DNA from: Alviniconcha marisindica
Taxonomy: Eukaryota; Mollusca; Gastropoda; Provannidae
Direction: 5' to 3'
Length of the DNA: 64,000 bases
NCBI GenBank assembly: GCA_018857735.1
Contig: JABMCL010001071.1
Span: 618,501-682,500 of the forward strand
Part shown: piece after piece, positions 49,013-61,620 of the stretch
How positions within the stretch are numbered: position 1 is the stretch's first letter
Layout of the letters: each line of letters begins with the position of its first letter
The notes under the pieces: generated by a model
Database searches by the model: none
Seen by the model: the letters and a program-made list of their open reading frames with translations, nothing else
Told to the model about the DNA's origin: nothing
Made by a program: the position numbers and the translations under genes

Positions 49013-49290
49013 GGGGGGGGGGGGGGGGGGGGGTGAGGAGTGAATCCATGTCCATTCTTAGAGAAAGAATTTGCCGAGGGGGGGGGAGTGTGAATCCATT
49101 TCCATTCTCAAGGGGGGGGGGGAGGGGAAGGGGGGGGGGGGGGGGGAGTGTGAATCCATTTCCATTCTCAGAGAAAGAATTTGCCGAGGGGGGGGGGGGG
49201 AGTGTGAATCCATTTCCATTCTCAGAGAAAGAATTTGCCAAGGGGGGGGGGGGAATCCATTTCCATTCTCAGAGAAAGAATTTGCCAAAG
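49013..49290. repeat. G-rich minisatellite, about 5 units of 45-65 bases
   Basis: Each unit has GAATCCATTTCCATTCTCAG, AGAAAGAATTTGCC and a run of 7 to 18 G. Poly-G length varies between units. The plus strand is a candidate for G-quadruplex formation. Confidence 0.9.
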
Positions 49291-49714
49291 CTGTGTCTTG
49301 TTGAATTGTAATTGGGCACTGGGCAAGAAGCAACCTCGCATCTGCCATCATTTGCACTTACATTTTGGCAGCACTTGAGAAAGTTCAATTGTTCTTGACT
49401 GTTGTGAATCTGTTTTCTAAAACATTATTGATCAGGGTATGCAAGCATTTTTTCATGCTTGCATAACATGGCCTGTACCACTTACAACTATGTAAATAGA
49501 GCTTTTTTCATATTATATTTCCTTTCACTTCTGTGCTCTGTAAGTTTTGTATACCTGTTTTTACAATATATTAGCGCAACTGTTGGAAATATTTTGTATG
49601 ATTCAATTTATTGGCTGTCTGTGATGGAGTTTGTTATGATACCAGTAATTTAAAAAAAAGAGGACATTATGTTGTTGAATTACCAATAATCTAGAGGGGG
49701 AAAAAAATCAGTTA

Positions 49715-50430
49715 TAGTTGCCGTATAATGATCATGCCATGAGCTACCTGTAAACTAGAGAAGCAAATCACTGACAGTTACTGAATGTGCTATTAGCTAC
49801 CATTGACCTAGAGGAGTAAACCATTTACAGTTACAAATACCACGTATGCTGCAATCAGTTGCAAACTGAGGGAGAGGGGAGGAAAGTAGTGAACATGCTG
49901 TGAACTACATGCAAACTAGACGTGCAAATTACTAACGTTTACTGCGCATGCTGCGATCTGCCAATAAAGTTAAGAAATTGATCAGTTAAAGTTTAACTGT
50001 CCATGCTGTGAGGCACTGGTAAACAAGAGAAATAACTACTTTACAATTTACCACACGTGCCGTAAGCAGCCAGCAACCTACAATTGTAGCACATGCTGTG
50101 AGCTACAAATAAAGTGTATATATATATGCTTTGGCTGCTGGTAAACATAAACAAATAACCCATATAAAATTACCATGCAATCTACCAGCATTCTAGAGAG
50201 TGAGAAAAAAACATCTGCAGTTGCCATACCTACTGTCAACTCTTAGTAATCAAGTGACACAAATCATTTACAGTTACTGTACATGCCATGCTATGAATTT
50301 CCAGCAATTAAGAGCACAGTGATTCTGCTTGATAGCAGAGAATGGCACCATGTAAAACTAAAAGCCATCAATTAGTTGAAATCATTTGCCATTTCTGTGC
50401 ATGCCACAAGCAACTGATATAGACTACAGA
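49715..50430. repeat. Degenerate minisatellite of about 65 bases
   Basis: Repeated landmarks are CATGCTGTGAGCTAC-like, AAACTAGAGAAGCAAAT-like and CATTTACAGTTAC-like motifs over about 700 bases, with heavy divergence between copies. Confidence 0.65.
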
Positions 50431-51466
50431 AATAAGCAATTTAAAGTAAATGCTTTTCCGCTTTCAAATATATGTTTTACCAGTAGACAGGGATGTCGTT
50501 TTTTATGCATGTACTGCTTGCTTACATGGCCTCATTTCTGAAGTAGATGTACAGAATAATTTTTGACTGCAAATTCTGGTAATGTTTTCAGAAGATTTTT
50601 CTTTTTCTTTGTTCATATAATGGCAATGTGTCCTGTAGAAATGGTAGATTTATATATTGTCTGTGTGTTAGCTAGTTAGGTAGCAAGTATGTCTGGATGG
50701 CTGTTTCCACAACAATGTTTTGTGTTGTGTATTGTAAAATAATAACATGAACTGAATTTCTGTGAAAATTTTGCTCTTGCCGAAATCATTCTTTCCTTCT
50801 TCCAGTTTATTTGGAAAAAGAAAACAATGTTATAAACAAATCTCAGGTTAAGAAAAAACACTTGTTTATCTTTCTTTCCCTTTTAAATTTTTTAATTTTA
50901 TTTTTTAAATCACTGCATATTGCATTGCATGTGACAGTCTGTTTTGCTTTGACTAGAGAAAGCTCTACTTCAGGTAGCGTTAGGACCAATCTCAGTTTTA
51001 TTTTGCAGTATTATCAATATTAGTCTTTTTGTCTCATATTTTTGCCAGCATACATGTGAAGTGTATTGCTAAAATAAAATTAAAAACTTTTCACATACTA
51101 TGACATACTGTGTGCTATATGTGATCAAGGGAAGTAATCAGAGAAAATCTGTAAGGTTACCAAGAGTTGAGGGCTACCCAAATCATTTACTTAGAAATTA
51201 TGATGCTCAGAACAAGCACCAGTGGTTGATCAATAAGCATAATTGATAATAATGCTGCACAGTGTTAAATTATTCTTACTGCAAGTGTGACCATAATAGA
51301 TTATACCCATTATGAAGGAGGGACAAGATAAAGTTATCCTTTAAAAAAATGTTTCATCCATCCAACACAACACATGAGCATTTTCAGGTAAATCATTCTG
51401 AAGTAGGTTTCTTGTTTCTGGTCAATAGAAGTCCTGACCCAGACCTTAACCTTTTTGGTCATGTAT

Positions 51467-51781
51467 GTAGGTAAACATGGTGCTTAACGTCCACAGAAAC
51501 TGCAAGGCTTATTATGGACAAGGGGAAGGGGGTATGGAGCTGGGGGAAGAGGGACATTATATACCTATCGCTACACTGTCGCCACCAGAATGATTCCTGC
51601 ATTAAGATGGGCAGCAATAAGAGCCATTATAATGTTTCAGTAGGAAGTGATGGACAAAGTCACAAGACAGTGTCCACAAACCACAACCTTTTTGAAGAGA
51701 AAGGAGAGCCGAAGCGGTATCAAACTGAGGTCCTTCCACTTACCAGCCTAACGTCTTACCGCTAGGCCAAACCGGCTCACT
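51467..51781 (-). mobile_element. Full-length tRNA-derived SINE
   Basis: On minus the head starts GAGCCGGTTTGGCCTAGCGG, with A box TGGCCTAGCGG (51769-51759) and B box AGTTTGATACC (51726-51716). The body is about 250 bases. The tail is AATAAGCCTTGCAGTTTCTG then TGGACGTTAAGCACCATGTT. Tail fragments recur at 1557, 55535, 56968 and 61555, so this is a dispersed family. Confidence 0.75.
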
Positions 51782-53721
51782 GGTCATGTATGTTGAACAG
51801 TAACCTTTTTGTTTGGAAGAGTCTGTAATTTGTGTCTGGACATGCGTGAGTGTGTGTATGTGTGTGCGTCTGTGTGTGTGCTTTGACGTGGATCTTCACA
51901 TCAGTTTGATATGGAGTGAATATATATCTCTTAGCAACTGCCACTGAAATAATATATCAGAGAACTTAGCAAGTAGGGTTTGGGCCAAAAGTAAGATTGA
52001 AGACAATGTTCCAAATAGCTGTCAGAGATCACATGTAGTTTTTGTGTACATGTGGTATTAAATATTGATGCATATACTACGTCTTGGCTTCTTTATGTTC
52101 TCTTATATCCAAAATGACTGCCATATGAAGAGAGTTGTTTAACAATAAAAATGATTTTTTTCTTTTCTTTTCAGAATGTTCATGAACACATTTTACACTG
52201 TTTAATAGCATACATAAGTGTTGTTGTTGTTTTGTAACCAAGGACGCTGGTGCTGTTGGTTTAAATGACCTTTTTTCTTCACTAAATTCTTTTTATTTAA
52301 CCACACAGAGGTTATTTATTCAAGACCTTAGTTGTGTTGTTACGCTTACAGTTTGTGTATGTATTTATTTTGCCGGACTGTATCAGAGATGTATATATTT
52401 TTGTCTAATGTTAAATCACATTAGTTCTTCTTAATTTATTCTGCCCTCACTTGAATCATGAACAGCTGCCACTGTAGGCAAAACTACTTGACATGCTATG
52501 TAGGTAAGGGTGTGCTTTGTTTGTTATGTTTTGCTTTGCAATTCACTATGCAGCTTTTTAAGTTTTGAATCTTGTCTTTTGTTTTTATTTTTTGTTTTGT
52601 AATGTCACTTTTATTAGTGTGGTTGGGAGCGGGTGGGTCTGTTCTTTTGCTCAATTAAATATCATCATCTGAACACATGCTTGCTTGTGCATCGCATCAC
52701 CAGTTTCCATATGTTTTTGGGGGTTGTTGTTTTTCCTGATCTAATCAGGGGGTTTTTGTTTGTTTTTTCTCCTCATTTTTTTCTTTTTCTTTTTTCTTTC
52801 TGGAATATGAACAGCTTGTGTTAGTGCTGAATTGTGATATATCATCATGTTAAAATCTGTTTTGTTTGTTCTGTAAGGCTAGGGGGTGGGGGGCGGGGGG
52901 GTGCTTTCCTTGGTGTTTCTATACAGGTAACTTTTGTTAACCCTTATAGTTGTCCCTTTCTTCTGTCATTTACCATGTGAAAAGTAAATGTGTGTGTTAG
53001 TTGGGTGCTTTTCTGACAACAAAAATGTAAATTGACTTGTGGTTTGCATTTTGTACTTTATGCATCTGTTCCATTACAAGTTTCAGTAAAAAAACACAAA
53101 AAAACAGACAAAGATATGCAGTTTTGACAGCTGCCTGGACTGCATACATAGGTACATATTCTGGACTGACAGGTGCATAGTTCTTGCCACTCTGGTGTTT
53201 ACCTGTGCAAGACTATATGATCTTAATATGGCATGACATTTTGACAGGGTTCATTGACAATTGCAAACTTCTTTCTTGCGTAGGTTTGATTCCATTCAGT
53301 TTGACACATATACCAGTCTGTAGTCTAACTTGCAGTGTTGCAAGCTTTTTTCTTTAGTTTTTTAGATTTTCTGTTTTCTCATGCAGAAGACAGTCAATGT
53401 TGATCTAAGTAATGATCAGTGTTTCTTCATTGGTAATAACAGTATGGTGATCCTGCCATTTTTACACCGTCACTTCTTTGAGATAGGACTAGGAGGGTTT
53501 GGCATGGTTGCCATCTTTTGTATGAGTGATTCAGGATCTTAACTGAAAAAGAAGGGTTAGGCCCTGTTCTGACTTCAGACATATTTAGGGATGATACTGT
53601 TCTCAAGCCGCTCACTCTGTCCTGTGCACAAAACAATACCGTTAATCTTTGTGATGAAATTGGATCATCATTATCTGCACATCAGATAATGTGCTTTTTC
53701 TTTTTATGAACAACAATTGAG

Positions 53722-53978
53722 TTCAACAAGCAATTAGCACTCAAAAGATGTCACACAAACACAGCGACAAAGACCTGACACTCGTACAGCAACTCTCACC
53801 TGGCATGAAAGTAAAAATAGAGGGTACATAAACTCCACCAGAGGTACATTTGAGGATGTACCTCTGGTGGAGTTTTATATTTTTACTCCCATGCCAGGTG
53901 AGAGTTACCATAGGTGACTCTGGTCTTTGTTGTGTTTGTGCGACATCTTTCAAGGGCTAATTAACTCCCTTGTTTGTT
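53722..53978. mobile_element. Palindromic MITE of about 255 bases
   Basis: The left arm contains AATTAGCACTCAAAAGATGT, CAACTCTCACCTGGCATG and AACTCCACCAGAGGTACAT. The right arm is its imperfect reverse complement, ending in AGGGCTAATTAACTCC. The centre is at about 53850. No ORF is present. A half copy lies in NOP58 intron 12. Confidence 0.8.
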
Positions 53979-54589
53979 GATTCTGCACAGGTGCTCTGGG
54001 CCTCATTTTGTTTCAGATTGTGATGATCAAGTTCAGCAACTTGACCACAGACAATTCAACAGAGGCATCTGACCTTTTTGTGTGTCTGGGAGGGTGGGCC
54101 ATGGTGGTAGTGTTACTCCTTGGAATTTATGGCACCCAGGAAGGATCTTACTGTCCGTGACTAGTCCCAGATGTCCTCCCCCACCCCACCACCATAAAAT
54201 GCGCCTGTATCATGTGCCTGTTGCCCTTATCAAAGTTTATGTGCACAGAATTGTGGGTCGAAGTAAGCTTAGAATCTGGTTTGCGTATTCATGCAGTGCT
54301 TGATTTTTTCAAATGTACGTCTGCTGTTTTAATTAAGATTGGATGAAATTGCCAGAATTTCAGTTTTAAGTAGTTTGTTTTTTCTTAGCAACACTGAACA
54401 AAGCTGTAGAAATGATATGCTGCATAGGCTAGGAGGTGCATTCATTTTTGTCTTTAAATTCAGCTAATGCGCATTTTAAGGTACCTGACCAATGACCAAT
54501 AAAATGTGAAACTTTTATGTGGATGGAAGTTTATATCAGTATGGTCGTGTGTGTGTGTGTGTGTGCAACAGGCAGGAATTGTTACTCTC

Positions 54590-55160
54590 AATGCTCTGAT
54601 TAACACAGATATTATTGCATTTGTAATTATGAACAGTGCAACACAGATATTATTACACAGGTAATGATGCACAGTCAACACAGACATTATTACATGGGTA
54701 AGTAAGTAACTTGGTGTTTTACACCCCGTCAACCATTACAGTTATATCAGGGTGATTATTACATGGGTAATGATGTACAATATAACAGATATTATTACAC
54801 ATGTTAATGCTGTATAATACAACAAAGCCATTATTACAAGTGGAATGCTGTACAATGCAACTAAGACATTACAATTAGACACTGTACTATACAGCAAAGA
54901 CATCATTACACAGGTAATGATGTATAATACAACAAGGACATCATTACACAGGTAATGATACACAATACAACAAGTACATTATTACATGTAATGCTGCACA
55001 GTACAATAAAAACATTACACTGGGAATTCTGTACAATACAACAGACATTATTGCAAGGAGAATGATGCACAACAAAGACATTGCTACACGGGGACTGCTG
55101 TACAATACAATAGCCATTATTACATGGGGAATGATGTACAACACCGAAGACATTTTTACA
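54590..55160. repeat. Minisatellite of about 35-40 bases, a dozen or more copies
   Basis: The degenerate unit runs ACATTATTACATGGGTAATG, ATGTACAATACAACA. It is interrupted at about 54700-54754 by a dispersed repeat fragment. Confidence 0.8.
54700..54754 (-). mobile_element. SINE-like fragment nested in the minisatellite
   Basis: Reverse complement starts CACCCTGATATAACTGTAAT and ends GTGTAAAACACCAAGTTACT then TACTTAC, matching the copy at 33059-33117. Confidence 0.6.
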
Positions 55161-55534
55161 CACCACCCAAAGTGTAGTGATCATCAAGCACAAAGCCTTT
55201 TCAATCAATACTTCATAGTGTCAAGAGCACTAGTGACAGATGCTGAAGCATGAACTGAACTTGACTCGATTCCCTGCCGGCAGTGTCAGTTGTACCACGC
55301 GTCAGGTCAGGTTTTACTCTCAATGCCATGTGTAGGTTAATGCCTAATTAGTATCAATTGAACACCCTTCAGCTCATTTCACTCACAAATAAATTTATCA
55401 TTCAATGTATAACAGAACTACACACTCATGTACTGATGTAGCCTAGCCTGCTCAGTATCGACAGACATCTGATATAATTATTCGTGTCGTGTGAGAATCA
55501 GGGTTGAAATGGCGCAAGCCTCAGAAGACGGAGA

Positions 55535-55582
55535 TCCCCGTCCCTAATAAGCCTTTCGGTTTCTGTGGACGTAAAGTAACAT
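55535..55582 (+). mobile_element. SINE tail
   Basis: CGTCCCTAATAAGCC and GGTTTCTGTGGACGTAAAGT match the tail of the SINE at 51467-51781. Confidence 0.6.
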
Positions 55583-56967
55583 TGTACTGAAAATAAGGAG
55601 AGAGGTCAACAGCACTGGGTGCCCCCCTCCCTGCAGTGCAGCTAGATCAACTGTGGGAATTCCCGCAATAACGCAATGAACTACTGAGTGGCTTGCCTAC
55701 GGGGGACTGGGAGGGAGGGGTGGGGGTGGGGGTGAGGCAATGGTCAGAATGGGTGTAGGGGTAGTAAGATAGTTCACAATTGTTACCTGTCAACTATCTC
55801 CACGTTGAAAGAAATCTTTATAAGCGCCCAGACTTTTGTTACATGACCAAAATATAATAAAAGATTATGTTCAGGTATTGTATTTCGCGGAGAACGGTAT
55901 TTTCGGTGGTAAAATATCGATGCGTAGTCACTTTGAAAAGCCACGTGCGCCTATGGAATCGTTGGCTTGCACATTTTTATTTTGTTTATTTTTATTTTTC
56001 CAGTGAAGTGAATAACCAGATACATTTTCAAGGATAGCAAGAAAGGGCATTAGGCCTATTGTGCGTGTTGATAAGGCTGGCGAGCTTTGTTTCATTGGCC
56101 TTAGAATTGTTTGTTCCAACGTGCAACAGTTGGATGGCGAGGCCCCATCAGGGATGTATAGAAATTGAAGTAAGAGCCACCCGGAAGCAGACGGATCAAG
56201 TGGACGCTGCAGACTGGAAGTTGCTTGGCCAGTTTGTGAGGTTTTGGTGGTGTACAGTGTGTTTCAGTGGGGCACCCACGTGACCAGGCAGGTTGGGACC
56301 AACTCGCACTGAGTGGTTCCCAGTCTGCCTGGCTCTTTTTTTATTTTATTTTTTAAACTACCTCCCCTTGAGACTCGTCGGTACAGCTCAGCTTTTTTGT
56401 GTCACTCAAAGCTCAGCGTGCCTGTCGCGCTACCACGGTCATTTTGGTGCTCGGCACGACTGAGAGGTACGTTGCTCGAGGGGAAATTGAACAAGGCCAA
56501 CTGTGACACGCCACTGATCCCGCTAATCGTCACTCACGAAAAATTCTTTTTTGTTTGTTGTTGTTTTGTTTGATAAGTTCCATAGCTTAACGGAACATTT
56601 TGAAACATAATCCATTCGTAACTCAACGATTCTAGGGGTTCCAGGCGAGATCAAGATGAGGGAGGTGGAGCTGGACCCTCAAGTTGGCCAGAAGAGATCA
56701 TGAGTAGGGAGGTGGAAATGGGCTGCGAAAGTTGGACTTCTTTCGCTTCGAGTTGTTCCTCAACAGCAGTGCAACGGACATTGTCCTTGTGACTCTGCCC
56801 AGCACAGCAGTTGAAACGGCAAGTGCGTTTCGCACTAGTCGCTGGGCAATGGCGAGGGGACACCGCCTTAACACTTCCATTGTTCTCGCGGCGGTCCACG
56901 GTCTCTCTGGTCTTTTTCGGGTGGTATCCGCGGTCGAGCCTTCACTCTTTCGTCCCCTTCCCCCCCT

Positions 56968-57012
56968 CTCCCCATCCCTAATAAGCCATCTCGCTTCTAT
57001 GGACGTAAAGCA
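56968..57012 (+). mobile_element. SINE tail upstream of the TRIM-type gene
   Basis: ATCCCTAATAAGCC followed by CTTCTATGGACGTAAAGCAA; about 275 bases above the presumed start codon. Confidence 0.55.
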
Positions 57013-57287
57013 AAATGTACTCGTACTCAATTCATTTTTAAAAATCCATTAAAAAAAAATTCGTTAAATCGCTTCTACCTGTTAGGAAAGATGATGCTTT
57101 GAGAAGGCTATCACCTGAACAGCGTTCAAACGTCATAATTATACGATGGCCATTTTCAGTGAAACCAGTGATTGTTGCTGATGCGCACAATGTAACAACA
57201 CTTCCAAATCTGGCTTTTCAGGCAAAATATACACACAGCTACAGTCGACTGCACACTCGTGACACGTTGACACGGCGAGCCGTAGTA

Positions 57288-59882
57288 ATGGCGATGTCAC
57301 TACCGCTCCACAACCAAGCCGGACGAGGTGCGGGCAACAGGAACCTGATCTGCGGGGTGTGCCGAGAGGTGTACCGATCCCCTCGATTCCTTCCCTGCCA
57401 CCACAGCTTCTGCCTGCACTGTCTCGAGGGTCTGGCGAGGGCATGTGGTCATCACTTCATGTGTCCGACGTGTCGCAAGGTGGCTCAGGTGCCTCCCGGG
57501 GGCGTCCAGCAGTTCATTCGCAACTTCTACATCCCTGACGAGGAGCTGGACAGGGAGAGAAACCTGAATGCTCGAACCATGTGCTCGAGCTGAGGAGCTG
57601 ATCTTCTTCTGCAAGATGTGCGACCTGTCCATATGCTCCAGGTGCAAAAGCACGAAGCACGAAGGGCACCATGGGACAGTGGACTTGTTCGAGGAGGCGG
57701 GGAGGTGCAAGGGCGAGCTGGCAGCGACCCGGCAGAGGCTGGAACGCAGCATCAACCGCCTGACGAAACGGTCCGCTTTGGCCCAGGACAACCTGAAGGC
57801 TTCGCGAGAGAAAACGGCGAAGCTGAAGGAGCAGGTATGTTCTGAAATGTCAAACGATTTGACTGTCACTGAATGACAATGCAAAAGGAATCCACCTATG
57901 CAGAGTGTTTATGTGTTGGTGTGTTGTTGGTTCTCTCCCCCCACCCCCTCTCCCCCCACACCGCACCCCCCTCTTTTTCAGTGCATAAGAGACGAACAAC
58001 ACGGCTTGCAAGCCGTAGGCATGAACACTCGTTGAAGAATACGATATAGTATCCTATAGATATAACTGCTTGGAAAAATGACCACCAAGAAGGAAATTCA
58101 AATACACAGTGTGCAGGTTTTGGTTGTATTAGGATTCTTCTGTCCACCTCGGTGTTCTCAGAAATAAACAGAAATATATTTAAATAAACACACAAACAAA
58201 ACTCTCTGTTGTACAGGGAACTAGACTTCACTGATCCATTTATTGCCACAGGTGCCGTGACGTCACTTGAAAACGACCAGTAAAGTGCGAAATTTGACAT
58301 CTTTAAGCCCTTTTTCTTTATTCCTTCTCCTTTTTTCTTTTCTTTTTTAAAAACAACTTTTAATTAGCATATGAAAGGATTTCCATCGAAAGTACTGAAA
58401 GTAGATTTATAATAGGACCAGAAAATATACTGTTTGCAGGCGTGCGTGTGCACTTTTCAGTCCGGGAATTTTACAGGGTTTGTCCGTAAAGGGATTAAAG
58501 ACGAATTATTGTTCCAGGTGCTTGCTCAGCACACCGCCATTGTGGCCAGAGCCACGGAACTTCGAGACAAGGTGCTGGAAGACCTGGGCAGGCTGACCCA
58601 GGAGATCGAAGAGGACCTCAGCTCAGACACCCAGAGAGTCCAACAGCACCTCGACGCCCTTGTCCAAATCCAGCAGCGGCTTTGTCACGCCCTGGACAGC
58701 GCCAACGACGCGGAGGTGGTGGCCGTGGAGAAGGAGATGAGGGAAGGAGAGGGGAGTGTCGAGGAGCTGGCCAAGGTGGAAAGTAGCTTGCCCACGACCA
58801 CTCAGCGGCCTGGTCTTCAGGGTGATGCTGGCGGCTTGAAGGACCACGACCTCCAGCTCTTCATCGGCTTCCCCGTCAAGCTGCAAATGTCCAACGTGGC
58901 AGCTGTGGATTCAGTTACGCCGATCTACCGTTGCGGTGAGGATGCATCGTGTCGAGAAGTGCATGCCATTTGCAAAGTAGGAGGTAATTTGTATGTTGCC
59001 TTTGGAGGCAAAGCGCCCGAGTACAAAGACGAGAGGGAAGTAATTACTTCCCTGTGGGACATCAAAAATATTAGAACCGAAGTAAGGAAAATTAGAGAAA
59101 GGATTACGTACAACAGATTTCGCTACTTTGCTTCCGGCGTATCATATGTCACAGGTGGCGAACTCCAGTTAAATGGGATTTCAAACAGCTCATTTCAGCT
59201 GAAGGTCTTTTTGGACAGAAAGGGAGCCGTGATTCGAAAGAAAGACCAAGACTTCGTCTCGATAGATTACTCTAGGCTACTCTTGAATGGCGTACAAACC
59301 GTCTGCGCGTTTGATGCTAACATCAGAGGAAATCTCTTCGTCATCATCGGCGAGGGAGAAGGAAGCTTGGATTCGACCTCGACAGGCAGCGACAGTGAAG
59401 GTAACACAGACGGGGAGAACAGAATCGGGAAACGTACGGTTATTCTCTACCGCCGTGACCACGAGGACCCTGTCGCCACGTACAGCCCACCTCAGCAGAA
59501 GTCCTTTCCCACCGCCGTCTCTTTCTGGAAACCGGATGACAGCGGCTGTGAGTTCCTGCTTGTGGCCGACTGGCTGAACGACAGTGTGGACGTTGCGCGC
59601 GTGGAGAACCACCAGCTCCACTTCGCCCGCTACCTGGCTGCCGGCTCCGGTGACCTCGTGCGTCCAACGGCTCTGTACGTGGACCCCGATGGCAAAACTG
59701 TCTGGATCGGGTGTGAAAACGGCTGGGTCCTGCGATGCGAGCCTGGTACAGATGGCCAGGAGGAAGAGCAGGAAGACGGCGAGTGGGATGGACAGTCGGA
59801 CCCCCAACAGCTGCTCCACGTTGACAACGAAAGTGGACGTACACCAGACACCATGAGCCAGGTCTCCGACGAGACAGCGTGA
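57288..59882 (+). pseudogene. TRIM-type RING/B-box/coiled-coil/propeller gene with a frame break
   Basis: RING domain (LICGVCREVYRSP, PCHHSFCLHC, CPTCRK) gives a full C3HC4 set, as in E3 ubiquitin ligases. The frame then stops at 57591-57593. The B-box (FFCKMCDLSICSRCKSTKHE) and coiled coil continue in another frame to 57834. Donor GTATGT; acceptor TTCCAG before 58518, both phase 0. Exon 2 runs to TGA at 59882. It contains coiled coil, then beta-propeller-like sequence (LLVADWLNDSVDVARV, PTALYVDPDGKTVWIGCENG) like NHL repeats of TRIM2/3/71 relatives. Compared with the paralogue at 62783, about 14 bases are missing at the break, including the first B-box Cys/His pair. Either a recent pseudogene or a sequencing error; the rest of the frame is intact, so decay is recent if real. 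Confidence 0.8.
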
Positions 59883-60154
59883 GCGACTGAAATATTTGCC
59901 AGTGACTATTGTACACCACGTGTTAGGGCTGCAGAACTGTAACTTGACCATCCCAGATACACAGTCAAAGCTCACCCTGGGTTAGGTCTACAGAACCGTC
60001 TGTGCTTGGACCACTCGATTAACAAAATCCACTGCTGGGCTCATTTTGCTAACCCTTAATCTACTTTTAGTGGTTCCTGAAAACATTTCTGAGGTGACCC
60101 AATGCAGATGACTGGACATCAAAATCCAAGAACTAACTTCCAAAGAAACGCGCC

Positions 60155-60390
60155 ACCATGACGTGCCTGATATGAGCAAGACCCTCCAAGGACTCTAACA
60201 CGTGCAACACGTTTAGCGCTTTGAGCCGCAGGGTAGGCGCTTTCGAAATTTCCAGTTTTTAATTATTATTTTATTATGGCAGTACCGTGACGTGCCTGAT
60301 ATGCAGCAGTACAGCTGCAGCAAGACCCTCCCAGGACTCTAACACGTGCAACACGTTTAGCGCTTTGAGCTGCAGGGCAGGCGCTTTAAA
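60155..60390. repeat. Tandem duplication of about 130 bases after the TRIM-type gene
   Basis: Two copies share TGACGTGCCTGATATG, GCAAGACCCTCC, AGGACTCTAACACGTGCAAC and TAGCGCTTTGAGC. The second has an extra AGCAGTACAGCTGC. Confidence 0.8.
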
Positions 60391-61129
60391 CATTTCCTTT
60401 TTTTATCATAGCAGTAGGCAATGCTATTGTTCAATGTTTATTATGTCTTTATGTGTACTGTTGTATAGAAACATGTTTTTTTTAATGTTTTATGTTTTAG
60501 TTAAGGTCTAGTATTGTAGAACTGATAGGTCGTGTTTATGTGTGTATATACATTAATTTTTCGCTGGCATGTTTTTGCATACATTTTTAAACCTTGCTTT
60601 GACCAAGAGCTGTGACAAGGCAGTGCAGCCGGTGTGCTAGGGCCACTTGAGATTGGGTAAGAGGGTGTCTGATGATGAAACATGGGCAGCATGTCCATCT
60701 GCTAAACATATTAAAGAGGCTGTAGGTTGCGTAGCTGCCGGCACCACAGGGATGGGAGAGTCGGTAAGACTTTGTTTAATAAGTTGAAATGTTTTGCCAG
60801 TAATCTTAATGACAGTGTTTGTGTAGCATAGACATGCGATAGATTTGATACATTTTACCGGTTAATTAAATTGTATTTTTTGTTGTGGTGGTGGTTGTTT
60901 GTTTCTTTGTTTTTGTTGTTGTTGTACATTTAGGAATTGTAACAGGGATTATTTGTGATCGTATGAGATAGCCAAATAAGGGTGTTGTCATAATGAAAAA
61001 GTTTTAGTCACTAGCCGGGGTTGAGTCCTTACAGATATGCCACACGTTTTCGACTGCTAGTGCCACGTGACAATGCATTTTAGAGGGCTGTTTACAGTGA
61101 GTTTTGGTGGAAAAGAGAGATGACTGCAA

Positions 61130-61314
61130 ACTCCAAGCACTGGTTTACGACATCCTTCCTTCAACTACTGCCGTATACGCCATAGGTCCCTGAAAACTGT
61201 CAGCTAACGAACATTTTTTTGTTCAGCGGCGCTCAAACAGTAGTGAGTTTGTTACAAACAGCTCAGATTATATCACACGTTTGTTTTATAACTGACCATG
61301 GTGCTTACGCCACT
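61130..61314 (+). repeat. Repeat R, copy 1
   Basis: CACTGGTTTACGACATCCTT, ACTGTCAGCTAACG and ATGGTGCTTACGCC in the same order and orientation as in copy 2 at 63552-63716. No terminal inverted repeats or coding capacity were seen. Confidence 0.7.
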
Positions 61315-61554
61315 CCCTTCCCCCACTCAACCCCCGCCTTTCTTTTGTTGTTGATACCATCCTCCTCATCCCTCTACGAATTATTCTGCTTCTTCTCTTT
61401 TTTCTTCTTTTTCCCTTGTGGACCTTCGGAATACAATAGATCATCGAGCACCATCTCCACAAACGACTGATGAAGGTTCCCGTGTTGGGAGCCCACGGAA
61501 TATAACCTAGCTTCAGATCATATGTATGTTTACAGTCAACTGGTGACAGTAAGT

Positions 61555-61620
61555 AAGTAAGTAAGTAAACATGGTGCTTAACGTCCACAGAAACCATAAG
61601 GCTTATTAGGGACGGGACTG
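61555..61620 (-). mobile_element. SINE tail with (TAAG)n end
   Basis: AGTAAGTAAGTAAGTAAACA leads into TGGTGCTTAACGTCCACAGA and AAGGCTTATTAGGGACGGGA, the reverse of the SINE 3' end. The TTAC-type simple tail is visible. Confidence 0.65.

Larger units (their letters stand above)
45860..57098. other. 11-kb region without a recognised gene
   Basis: It is AT-rich and T-rich on plus as far as about 53.5 kb. Several AATAAA motifs mean part of it could be alternative 3' UTR of the SOCS-like transcript. It holds the tandem arrays, SINE copies and palindromic MITE listed separately. Reading frames present are short and show no family resemblance or splice context. Confidence 0.5.

Noticed and set aside
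56698..57052. Overlapping frames of 106-110 codons upstream of the TRIM-type gene
   Set aside because: They run through a SINE tail, lack splice signals and show no family resemblance.
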